The position numbers and the translations under genes were made by a program. From positions 1,426,001 to 1,490,000 of the forward strand of contig OZ244166.1 in assembly GCA_965216445.1 (NCBI GenBank): DNA of 64,000 bases. The letters run 5' to 3'. The notes beneath the pieces were generated by a model. That model was not told where the DNA came from. It worked only from the letters and a program-made list of their open reading frames with translations, and did no database searches. Shown here one piece after another: positions 1-7,530 of the stretch. How positions within the stretch are numbered: position 1 is the first letter of the stretch; each line of letters opens with the position of its first letter. Source of the stretch: MA-ANB-1 sp965216445. Its GTDB lineage: Bacteria; Actinomycetota; Acidimicrobiia; Spongiisociales; ZC4RG35.

Positions 1-372
1 CCGGGCGATCGCATCCTCAACATCGTGAACGGCCAGTATTGCGTTGCCGATTGGAATCCCGGTCTCCCGGCTGAGGACGGAGATACCTGATGCGGACTCG
101 CGGACAACGATGTCGTAGTGGTCGGTTTCGCCTCGGATTACAGCCCCGATAGCCACAACTGCATCACATCCATCTTCGATTAGGCGCTTGGCCGCCAGTG
201 GTATCTCGAGAGCTCCCGGCACCCGCAGCACCGTCACATCAACAGCCCCAAGCTCGGCGAGCCGATCCACCGCGCCGTCCAACAACCGATCGGTAATGGA
301 TCGGTTCCATCTTGCTACTGCGATGCCTACCTTGAGGTCGCTGGCGTCAAAGTCCCCGGAAACCTCTCTCAC
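1..372 (-). CDS. ribH: 6,7-dimethyl-8-ribityllumazine synthase (3' end cut by window)
   Basis: Condenses 5-amino-6-ribitylaminouracil with 3,4-dihydroxybutanone 4-phosphate to lumazine, the penultimate riboflavin step. Translating from a GTG at 372 gives 124 residues running off the left edge; the family is about 155 residues, so roughly 30 C-terminal residues are missing. Visible family motifs are VARWNRSIT near residue 19, VPGALEIP near 52 and GAVIRGETDHYD near 76. The usual NGVLT stretch reads NAILAV here, a mild divergence. The GTG overlaps the ribBA stop (GTGA), so it is the last gene of the rib cluster. Identification is firm; completeness cannot be judged. Confidence 0.93.
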   Translation of the reverse strand, partial: MREVSGDFDASDLKVGIAVARWNRSITDRLLDGAVDRLAELGAVDVTVLRVPGALEIPLAAKRLIEDGCDAVVAIGAVIRGETDHYDIVVRESASGISVLSRETGIPIGNAILAVHDVEDAIAR

Positions 373-1586
373 GCACCGGCCTCGAGATCAAACGTATGAC
401 CCAGACGGTCCGCTTTGGTCGCCAGATACGTCTTGTTCTCTTCGTTTGGATCCACTGACAACGGCACCTGTTCCAGAATCTTCAAACCATATCCTTCGAT
501 TCCGGCTCTTTTCTTGGGATTGTTTGTCAAAAGGCGCATCGATCGGACCCCAAGGTCGTAGAGGATTTGAGCGCCGACACCGTAGTCACGAGCGTCGACA
601 GGCAGTCCGAGATTCACATTTGCGTCGACTGTGTCCATACCCTCATCCTGAAGCCGGTACGCGGCCAACTTGTGGAGCAGACCGATTCCCCGACCCTCGT
701 GGCCCCGGATGTACAGCACCACTCCCCTGCCTTCGCCGGCAACTCGCGCCAGAGCTTGGTCAAGTTGATCACCGCAGTCGCAGCGCAAGCTTCCGAACAC
801 GTCACCGGTCAAGCACTCGGAATGAACCCGGGTCAGAACCGATTCGCCGTCGCCGATCTCCCCGTACACAAGTGCGATGTGCTGACGTTCATCGACCAGC
901 GAGCGGAAACCGACTCCTGAAAAAGTTCCGTGTGCTGTCGGGATTCGGGCCTCGACGATACGCTCCACGAGCTTCTTCTCGAGACGTCGGCGATAAGCGA
1001 TCAGGTCAGCGATAGTTCCAATTAGGAGGCCATGTTCATCGGCAAAGGTCTCGAGGTCAGGCAGTTTCGCTACCGACCCGTCGTCGTTCATGACTTCAGC
1101 AATGACCGCCGCCGGGTACATACCTGCCAGGCGAGCGAGATCGACGCCTGCTTCCGTGTGACCGGCCCGTTTCAGTACACCGCCCGGCTCGTACCGGAGT
1201 GGGTACATGTGGCCGGGTCGGGCTAGATCTTCGGGTTTGGTTGCAGGATCCAGGACTGCCAGCACAGTGTTGGCCCGATCGGAGCCGGAAATGCCGGTGG
1301 TGGTTCCTGCGGATGCGTCGATGGAAACGGTAAAAGCCGTGCGACGGACGTCGGTGTTCTTGGCCACCATCATCGGTAGGTCGAGCTCGTCTAGTCGTTC
1401 ACCCACGATCGGAAGGCAGATGATCCCGCTGCTATGGCGAAGCATGAAGCCCATTTTTTCTGGGTCCGCCGCCTCTGCTGCGAATATGAGATCTCCTTCG
1501 TTCTCACGATCTTCGTCGTCAACCATGATCACGAATTCGCCGCGACCGATTGCTGCGACGATCTCCTCTATTGGTGCAAACTTCAC
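369..1586 (-). CDS. ribBA: Bifunctional 3,4-dihydroxy-2-butanone-4-phosphate synthase / GTP cyclohydrolase II
   Basis: 405-residue two-domain enzyme supplying both riboflavin precursors: DHBP from ribulose 5-phosphate (N-terminal half, about 1-200) and the pyrimidine precursor from GTP (C-terminal half, about 207-395). The DHBP domain shows DDEDRENEGD at 23-32 and GHTEA near 142. The cyclohydrolase II domain shows HSECLTGD with the zinc cysteines C258, C269 and C271. GTG start overlapping the ribE stop (GTGA). The ribulose 5-phosphate link may explain rpe lying in the same gene run. Both active sites look intact. Confidence 0.97.
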   Translation of the reverse strand: MKFAPIEEIVAAIGRGEFVIMVDDEDRENEGDLIFAAEAADPEKMGFMLRHSSGIICLPIVGERLDELDLPMMVAKNTDVRRTAFTVSIDASAGTTTGISGSDRANTVLAVLDPATKPEDLARPGHMYPLRYEPGGVLKRAGHTEAGVDLARLAGMYPAAVIAEVMNDDGSVAKLPDLETFADEHGLLIGTIADLIAYRRRLEKKLVERIVEARIPTAHGTFSGVGFRSLVDERQHIALVYGEIGDGESVLTRVHSECLTGDVFGSLRCDCGDQLDQALARVAGEGRGVVLYIRGHEGRGIGLLHKLAAYRLQDEGMDTVDANVNLGLPVDARDYGVGAQILYDLGVRSMRLLTNNPKKRAGIEGYGLKILEQVPLSVDPNEENKTYLATKADRLGHTFDLEAGA

Positions 1587-2167
1587 TCGCCTATCAACCT
1601 CTCCACATATTTTGCCAGAACATCGACCTCGATATTGACCCGGTCCCCGGGAGCTCGAAAACCGAGGGTTGTCACCGCAAGGGTGTGGGGTATCACGGCG
1701 ATACCAAAGAAATCATCGGTGACCGTGGCAACAGTAAGACTCACGCCGTCAACTGTTACAGATCCCTTCTCCACCAGATAACGCAACAGGTCCGCTGATG
1801 CTTCCACAGTCATCCGGATCGATTCACCCTCGGGGTCCCGCGATCTGACGACCCCGACTCCGTCGACATGTCCCTGGACGATGTGTCCGTCGAACATCTT
1901 CGCTGGAGTCATTGGGAGCTCCAGGTTGACCCGGTCTCCTACCCCGACATCTTCAAGAGCGGTTCTCTGCAGGGTCTCGTTCACCAAATTGAGTTCGACG
2001 GTTTCTGGCGTCAAGGCAACGGCAGTGAGACAGGTTCCGTTGACGGACACAGACGAGCCGATCTCCATCTCGGACGCGAGCGACGTTCGGACGATGAGCG
2101 TTCGGTCCGACTCAGTCGAGGTGACTGAATCTACTTCGCCCAGTTCCTGGACAATCCCTGTGAACAA
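1583..2167 (-). CDS. ribE: Riboflavin synthase, alpha subunit type
   Basis: 194 residues. Dismutates two lumazine molecules to riboflavin and the ribitylaminouracil. Starts with the hallmark MFTGIVQELG and has the internal duplication of the lumazine-binding fold (second repeat around residue 95, with MFDGHIVQGHVDG between). Length is slightly below the usual 200-215. Nine bases after ribD and overlapping the GTG start of ribBA by four bases, so translation of the rib genes is probably coupled. Confidence 0.97.
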   Translation of the reverse strand: MFTGIVQELGEVDSVTSTESDRTLIVRTSLASEMEIGSSVSVNGTCLTAVALTPETVELNLVNETLQRTALEDVGVGDRVNLELPMTPAKMFDGHIVQGHVDGVGVVRSRDPEGESIRMTVEASADLLRYLVEKGSVTVDGVSLTVATVTDDFFGIAVIPHTLAVTTLGFRAPGDRVNIEVDVLAKYVERLIGE

Positions 2168-2176
2168 ACCGCTCCT

Positions 2177-3217
2177 TTAGTGGAATCCAATTCTCACATC
2201 GGGACCGAGGGATTGCACATCGGTAATCCTCACGCTTCTGGCATTGCCGATGTTCGGAAAGGCGCCGTCGACAGGTGAAATCCCCTTGCCACCGCCGACG
2301 AGCCCACCGATGTAGACGTATGCCCGCGTGACGACTCCGGCGTTCCACCAGGATCCGGCAAGTGTGGGCCCACCTTCGAGTATCACTTCCAGGAGGCCGT
2401 GCTCCCCGAGCAGTTCGACTGTCTCGGTGGGGTCGGGATAGGGGTCGCCCTCGACCAAGATCAGCTCACCTGCGGGTAGTGGCATCGGGGTCGTCGAGAC
2501 CACCAGCGGGTTGCGCGACCAGATTCGGGCTGACTCAGGAAGGGTGCCGGTGCCGGCGACGATGACGGGACGGGGTTGATTTCCTGCACCCTCCGGCAGT
2601 CTGGCGTCCAGCAATGGATCGTCTGCTCGAAGCGTACCCGCGCCAACCACGACAGCATCTGCTTCCGAGCGCATTGCGTGGACATCTCGACGCGCTTCGT
2701 CTGACGTTATCCAACGTGAGGAGCCGTCTGCCGCGGCAACGGACCCGTCCAAAGTCATGGCGTATTTCCAGGTAACTCTTGCTCGACCGGTCCGTCGATG
2801 GTGAAAGTAGGCCGGGTCAATCGCCTCCGCCTCCTCCGGTGACGGCCACATCGCAACCTCCACGCCGGCCAGGCGCAGTGCCTCGATTCCCGCCCCGGCA
2901 ACCCGGGGGTCAGGATCCTCAACTCCCACCAGGACACGGGCGATGCCAGAGGAGATCACGGCGTCTACACAAGGCGGAGTGCGACCATGGTGCGAACAAG
3001 GTTCGAGCGTGACGGCCAACGTGCCTCCTCGCGCCGCGGCACCTGCTTCATCAAGCGCTACAACCTCAGCGTGGGAATGGCCCGGGCCGATGTGATAACC
3101 CTCTCCAATCACTGTGCCCTGAGGGTCCGTGACAACGGCCCCGACAGACGGGTTCGGGTGGGTTTGGTGCCCGGTGGCGAGATCCAGTGCCCGCTCAATA
3201 AGTGCTCGGTTAGTCAT
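2177..3217 (-). CDS. ribD: Bifunctional diaminohydroxyphosphoribosylaminopyrimidine deaminase / 5-amino-6-(5-phosphoribosylamino)uracil reductase
   Basis: 346 residues carrying steps two and three of riboflavin synthesis. The N-terminal zinc deaminase (about 1-145) has H49-A-E51 and C74/C83 in PCSHHGRTPPC; the C-terminal NADPH-dependent reductase (about 145-346) contains the conserved KYAMTLDG and EGGPTLAG-type segments. First gene of the ribD-ribE-ribBA-ribH set, 23 bp after the response regulator gene. There is no room upstream for an FMN riboswitch, so expression must come from readthrough or another site. Confidence 0.97.
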   Translation of the reverse strand: MTNRALIERALDLATGHQTHPNPSVGAVVTDPQGTVIGEGYHIGPGHSHAEVVALDEAGAAARGGTLAVTLEPCSHHGRTPPCVDAVISSGIARVLVGVEDPDPRVAGAGIEALRLAGVEVAMWPSPEEAEAIDPAYFHHRRTGRARVTWKYAMTLDGSVAAADGSSRWITSDEARRDVHAMRSEADAVVVGAGTLRADDPLLDARLPEGAGNQPRPVIVAGTGTLPESARIWSRNPLVVSTTPMPLPAGELILVEGDPYPDPTETVELLGEHGLLEVILEGGPTLAGSWWNAGVVTRAYVYIGGLVGGGKGISPVDGAFPNIGNARSVRITDVQSLGPDVRIGFH

Positions 3218-3240
3218 AGGTCGCTATCTGCGACCCGACA

Positions 3241-4170
3241 CTAGGCGAGCCGTCGATCGATCCGGTAGGTGGAACCGGGTTGCTTCTTGGCGAACTCTTT
3301 CATCTCAACTGCAACGGCTGAGGCTTCCCATTGTGTGTTCATTTCTCGGACTTCCGAGGAAGCGACACCCAGCGAGAGTGACACGACGGGGAAGGCGTAA
3401 CGCTCGCCACGACGATCAATGACCTCGATGTATCCCCTCAGGGCATCTGCCGTGTCGTAGAGATCGAGGATCCCGTCATCGAACCTCTCGACGACTTCTT
3501 TGCAGTACGGCTCCGCCATCTCAGCCGGAATGATCGCAACGAAATCATCACCGCCGATGTGGCCCACAAACGGATCTTCGATTCCGAGGCTGCTCGCAGC
3601 GGTCGAAAGACAGCTGGCGCAGAAACGGATGACTTCGTCTCCCCTCATGAACCCGTAGTGGTCGTTAAAGGCTTTGAAATTGTCGAGATCACCATGGACC
3701 AGAGCAAACGGCGATCCTGCCTGAATCCGCTGTTCGATCTCGCGGGTGATCCGGAAGTTGCCGGGCAGTCCGGTAAGAGGTGAAAGGTCTCTGGCTGCTT
3801 GAGTCCTACGCAAGACTGCGGTAACCCGAGCAACCAACTCATTGATGTCGAACGGCTTGGTTATGTAGTCGTCGGCGCCCAACTCCAGGCCTCGAACCCG
3901 GTCCTCTGGCAGCCCACGAGCTGTCAGAAGGATGATGGGGATGTTGGCGGTCGAAGCTTGGCCACGCAGGCGGTGCAAGGCGGTGAGACCGTCCATTCTC
4001 GGCATCATGATGTCCAAGACGATCGCATTGGGAGGAGTTGCTGTCGCTTTCAGCAAAGCATCTTCACCATCGACAGCTGTCTCGACCTCAAAACCCTCGA
4101 GCTCGAAGTTGACCTTGACGACGGACAGAATGTCCGGATCGTCGTCAGCAACCAGTACCCGTTCAGTCAT
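3241..4170 (-). CDS. Response regulator with receiver and GGDEF-type (GGDDF) output domain
   Basis: 309 residues. Residues 1-122 form a CheY-like receiver: acidic pair D9/D10, phospho-acceptor D53 in VLDIMMPRMDG, T83 and K105 in TKPFD. A linker leads to a GGDEF-family domain (about 128-300) with DLDNFKAFNDHYG near 161 and the signature as GGDDF (206-210) instead of GG(D/E)EF; no RxxD inhibitory site is visible upstream of it. It may be a diguanylate cyclase or a degenerate nucleotide-binding output; sequence alone does not decide. Its start overlaps the rpe stop by 8 bp and ribD follows at 23 bp. No cognate histidine kinase is adjacent. Confidence 0.88.
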   Translation of the reverse strand: MTERVLVADDDPDILSVVKVNFELEGFEVETAVDGEDALLKATATPPNAIVLDIMMPRMDGLTALHRLRGQASTANIPIILLTARGLPEDRVRGLELGADDYITKPFDINELVARVTAVLRRTQAARDLSPLTGLPGNFRITREIEQRIQAGSPFALVHGDLDNFKAFNDHYGFMRGDEVIRFCASCLSTAASSLGIEDPFVGHIGGDDFVAIIPAEMAEPYCKEVVERFDDGILDLYDTADALRGYIEVIDRRGERYAFPVVSLSLGVASSEVREMNTQWEASAVAVEMKEFAKKQPGSTYRIDRRLA

Positions 4171-4828
4171 CTTCTCTGATAGTCCTTCTTAGATTCTCCG
4201 CCGCTTGGGCCGGATCATCGGCACCAAAAATGGCGGTTCCTGCAACGAAAACGTTCGCTCCCGCAGCGGCGGCTAAGCCGATGTTGTCGGGACCAATGCC
4301 TCCGTCAATCTCAATATCGGTCGACAGCCCCTGTTTCTCAACTATTTCTCGGAGTTTCTCGACTTTCGCCAGAACCTCACTCATGAAACTCTGCCCTCCG
4401 AAACCTGGTTCCACCGACATGACGAGGATTGTGTCGATGTCGCCGAGGAACGGCTCCACCGCTCCTACTGGAGTGCCCGGGTTGATGACCAACCCGCCAT
4501 CGAGGCCGACACTCTTTGCTCGAGCCAAAGCACCAGTTGGGTCGGGAACTGCCTCAATGTGCATCGTGACGAGGTTGGCCCCGGCATCAGCAAGCTCCGA
4601 TAGGTAGGCAGCCGGATTGGTCGTCATCAGGTGGCAGTCGAAGTAGAGATCGGTTACCGCCCTCAGTGAGGCGATCACCGGCATCCCGAAGCTGATATTG
4701 GGCACAAAATGGCCGTCCATGATGTCGAGATGAAGCCAGTCAACCGCTCCCTCGACGGCCCGGACCGAGTCGCCGAGCTTGGAGAAGTCGGCAGCGAGTA
4801 GCGAAGGTGCGATACGAAACTCAGTCAT
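4163..4828 (-). CDS. rpe: Ribulose-phosphate 3-epimerase
   Basis: 221-residue TIM-barrel enzyme interconverting ribulose 5-phosphate and xylulose 5-phosphate. The family N-terminus IAPSLLAADF directly follows the chosen ATG; LDIMDGHFVPN (from residue 34) and VMSVEPGFGGQ carry metal and phosphate binding residues. The longer open frame upstream of 4828 is antisense-like sequence inside rsmB and is discarded. Located 31 bp after rsmB. Its substrate ribulose 5-phosphate is also the RibBA substrate, and rpe-rib linkage is common in actinobacteria. Confidence 0.96.
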   Translation of the reverse strand: MTEFRIAPSLLAADFSKLGDSVRAVEGAVDWLHLDIMDGHFVPNISFGMPVIASLRAVTDLYFDCHLMTTNPAAYLSELADAGANLVTMHIEAVPDPTGALARAKSVGLDGGLVINPGTPVGAVEPFLGDIDTILVMSVEPGFGGQSFMSEVLAKVEKLREIVEKQGLSTDIEIDGGIGPDNIGLAAAAGANVFVAGTAIFGADDPAQAAENLRRTIREDD

Positions 4829-4859
4829 GTGTTCCAGATGATAAGGACAAGAACCCCTT

Positions 4860-6032
4860 CTACCGGCGAACCGCGACAAACATCCCGTCAGTCCCGGTTG
4901 TGTGCGGAGCCAAGAGCCGCCCGTCACCGGCCACGTCACCGGGAATGTCGGGAGGTGCGAATCCCAGCCCGTCGACAACGTCCATCGTTTCTTCTGCGGT
5001 GACGGTGCAGACCGAGTAGACGAGCACACCACCGGGCTTCAGCAACGGGATGGCTGACTCGACCAGCCGACGTTGCAGCATTGACATCGTCGTCGGGTCA
5101 TCCCGACCGACCCGGTAGGCAATCTCAGGCCTGCGCCTCAGCGTCCCAAAACCGCTGCATGGCGCATCGATGAGAATCCGGTCGAACGTGCCGTCTCGGA
5201 ATGCCGGGCGCGAACCATCGGAGACAATCCAGGAGGCTCCTCCGACACGTTTCGCGCCGGACAGCGCCCTCCGCTGATGCACATCGGAGGCTACGACAAA
5301 ACCCGACTCCCCGACTTGGTCGAGAATGTGGAGTGTCTTTCCTCCTGGAGCCGCGGCCAAATCGAGGACCACGTCGCCGGGCTGTGATCCCACAACATTT
5401 CCGACCGCGATTGAAGCCGAGTCCTGCACCGCATAGTTGGGCGGCACGTTTCCGGGCGGCAGTATGAAGGCGTTGCCAATCTCCTTGACCGGTGTGACAC
5501 CGACAGCCTCACCGAAACGCAGCCTACCGATCCGGTCTGGTTCTTGCGACGAGGCAAGAGAGAACTCTGCAATCTCCTCGTCAGACCACATACGTGAGAG
5601 CGACTCTTCCAACCAATCGGGAAGCGAGATACCGAGTTGCGGTGGGGCATTCGATTCAGATATACGTCTTAGAACGGCGTTGGCCATACCCGCCGCCCGT
5701 GGTTTGACCTCCCTCACCAAGTCGACGCCCACGCTCACTGCCACCGGATCCGGGGTTCTTCCGTAGCGAAGCTCGTATGCCATCACTCGAAGTCGATCGA
5801 GAACCTCGGCGTCCAGCTCGTCGAGGCTACGTCCCGACGCCTCGCCGATTTGTCGATCTAGGTCCGTGAGCTTGCGGAGACATCCATAGGTCAGCGCTTT
5901 GACTCGCTCGACTTCCCCGCGCCCGAGACCCTTTCCGAGCGAAGAGAGGATGACGTTGGAATACCCCCCGTGGCGAAGTACACGGTCTAGAACCAGCGCC
6001 GTGCGCCTTCGCGCGACAAGCGGGTCACTCAA
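4860..6032 (-). CDS. rsmB: 16S rRNA (cytosine 967-C5)-methyltransferase
   Basis: 390 residues. An N-terminal NusB-like RNA-binding domain (about 5-130) precedes a SAM-dependent methyltransferase domain. AAPGGKT (227-233) is the SAM loop; DAPCSG with C292 and YSVCT with C342 are the two cysteines of the RNA m5C family (C342 nucleophile by family rule). Overlaps fmt by 4 bp. The pairing fmt-rsmB(fmu)-rpe is classical actinobacterial order. Confidence 0.96.
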   Translation of the reverse strand: MSDPLVARRRTALVLDRVLRHGGYSNVILSSLGKGLGRGEVERVKALTYGCLRKLTDLDRQIGEASGRSLDELDAEVLDRLRVMAYELRYGRTPDPVAVSVGVDLVREVKPRAAGMANAVLRRISESNAPPQLGISLPDWLEESLSRMWSDEEIAEFSLASSQEPDRIGRLRFGEAVGVTPVKEIGNAFILPPGNVPPNYAVQDSASIAVGNVVGSQPGDVVLDLAAAPGGKTLHILDQVGESGFVVASDVHQRRALSGAKRVGGASWIVSDGSRPAFRDGTFDRILIDAPCSGFGTLRRRPEIAYRVGRDDPTTMSMLQRRLVESAIPLLKPGGVLVYSVCTVTAEETMDVVDGLGFAPPDIPGDVAGDGRLLAPHTTGTDGMFVAVRR

Positions 6033-6943
6033 CTAATCGAACCTTCAAGAGTTTGACGACCCCGGAGCCACTCTTCGCCTGTGATACGGCTGCGTCCCGG
6101 AGCCTGAAGTTCGACGAGTTCGACTGCGCCCGAAGCCAATCCCGCCACCGGCCGGCCGTCCCTGGAAACCCAAACGCCCGGATTCACGTTGAGATTTGAT
6201 GGCCTTGCGCGGAAAATCTTGTGAGGGTCGCCATCGATTGTGAGAACCGCTCCAGGGTTGGGTGCGAGACCCCGGACAGTGTTGACGAATTGGTCGGGCT
6301 CCAAATCGGTACTGAGAATCCGATCATCTTTCAGGATTTTGCTGGCGTAAGTCAGCCCATCATCACTCTGTTGGATCGGAGCCATGTTGCCCGCCAGATA
6401 GCGAGGCAATGTATCGACCAACAGATGCGCGCCGAGATGCGAAAGCCTCAACTCCAGATCTCCGACGTTTTCCGATGGCTCGATATCCACGGCTTGCGCT
6501 GTGAGAACCGGTCCCGTGTCGAGACCTTCATCGAGTTTGATAATCGTGACCCCTGTCATCGTATCTCCGGCCATGATCGCCCGGTTCACGGGAGCGGCAC
6601 CGCGCCAGCGGGGCAACAAGGAGAAATGGACGTTGAGCATGCCCATTTGAGGTAGCGTCAGAACCTCCGGCCGCAAGATTCTGCCGTAGGCAACGACCAC
6701 AGCAACATCAAGGCTCCCCACCGTCCTGATTGCCTCAAACAGACCTTTTGCATCTTCAGGCTGTTGGATGTTCAGACCGAGTTCCGAGGAGCGCTCTTTG
6801 ACCGGAGAAGGTTGTGGCGATCGCGATCGACCCCTGGGGCGATCCGGCTGGGTTATCACCAGCCGAACATCAACCTGTTCGGCTAGTGCTTCCAGCGTGG
6901 GCACGGCAGCACGCGGCGTACCGAGAAACGCGACCTTGGTCAT
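6029..6943 (-). CDS. fmt: Methionyl-tRNA formyltransferase
   Basis: 304 residues. Transfers formyl from 10-formyl-THF to initiator Met-tRNA. The catalytic triad is visible: N104 and H106 in LNVHFSLLPRWRGAAP, D142 in GLDTGPV. C-terminal OB-like tRNA-binding domain from about 200. Four-base overlaps on both sides with def and rsmB give a def-fmt-rsmB translational unit that couples formylation with deformylation. Confidence 0.97.
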   Translation of the reverse strand: MTKVAFLGTPRAAVPTLEALAEQVDVRLVITQPDRPRGRSRSPQPSPVKERSSELGLNIQQPEDAKGLFEAIRTVGSLDVAVVVAYGRILRPEVLTLPQMGMLNVHFSLLPRWRGAAPVNRAIMAGDTMTGVTIIKLDEGLDTGPVLTAQAVDIEPSENVGDLELRLSHLGAHLLVDTLPRYLAGNMAPIQQSDDGLTYASKILKDDRILSTDLEPDQFVNTVRGLAPNPGAVLTIDGDPHKIFRARPSNLNVNPGVWVSRDGRPVAGLASGAVELVELQAPGRSRITGEEWLRGRQTLEGSIS

Positions 6944-7449
6944 TCGAAAACGGCCAGGCCCAGGGCTTCATCCCGCAGATCTTTGAGTGCTTTCTTACGC
7001 ACAGGCTTGTCGAGGACATCGATCAGGAGACCTCCTTCGAGGTGCCCGACCTCGTGCTGCAGAACACGCCCGAGCAGACCGTCACCGGCGTATTCGACCT
7101 CGTTCCCCTGAAGATCCAAAGCCCGGACGCGGGCGAATCCGGGACGCTTGATCGGCCACGAATAGCCAGGAACTGACAGGCATCCCTCTTCGTACTCCCA
7201 CTCACCTGCGAGTTCGACGATTTCCGGATTGATCATCACACGAGGGCCAAGCTCGTCCTGTGCATCGAAGACAGCGATCCTCTTCTGGATGCCGATCTGG
7301 TTGGCAGCCAGTCCGACTCCGGGAGCCGCGTACATGGTTTCGATCATGTCATCGACGAGGGTCTGCACAGCTGCGTCGATGTCAGTTACCGGTTTCGGTT
7401 TTTGTCGCAGAACCGGGTCACCAAATGTTCTGATGGGATATAGGGCCAT
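6940..7449 (-). CDS. def: Peptide deformylase
   Basis: 169 residues. Removes the N-formyl group from nascent proteins. Motif 1 GVGLAANQIG (44-53), motif 2 EGCLSVPG with metal ligand C90, motif 3 QHEVGHLEG with H132, E133 and H136. Motif 3 usually reads HExDH; the Asp is Gly here while the HExxH ligands and catalytic Glu are kept. Overlaps fmt by 4 bp; 81 bp separate it from priA upstream. Confidence 0.96.
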   Translation of the reverse strand: MALYPIRTFGDPVLRQKPKPVTDIDAAVQTLVDDMIETMYAAPGVGLAANQIGIQKRIAVFDAQDELGPRVMINPEIVELAGEWEYEEGCLSVPGYSWPIKRPGFARVRALDLQGNEVEYAGDGLLGRVLQHEVGHLEGGLLIDVLDKPVRKKALKDLRDEALGLAVFE

Positions 7450-7530
7450 TCTTCGTCAAAGGTTGGGGGGTCGGGCACAGAGGCTAGTGGCGAGTCTGGC
7501 GAATCGATACCAGTGGGGGTAGTCGCCGGG

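Noticed and set aside
188..1015. 275-codon plus-strand frame at the left end
   Set aside because: Antisense to ribH and ribBA; Arg/Ser/Pro-rich composition typical of a shadow frame.
3218..3240. Possible FMN riboswitch before ribD
   Set aside because: Only 23 bp separate ribD from the preceding gene, too short for the element.
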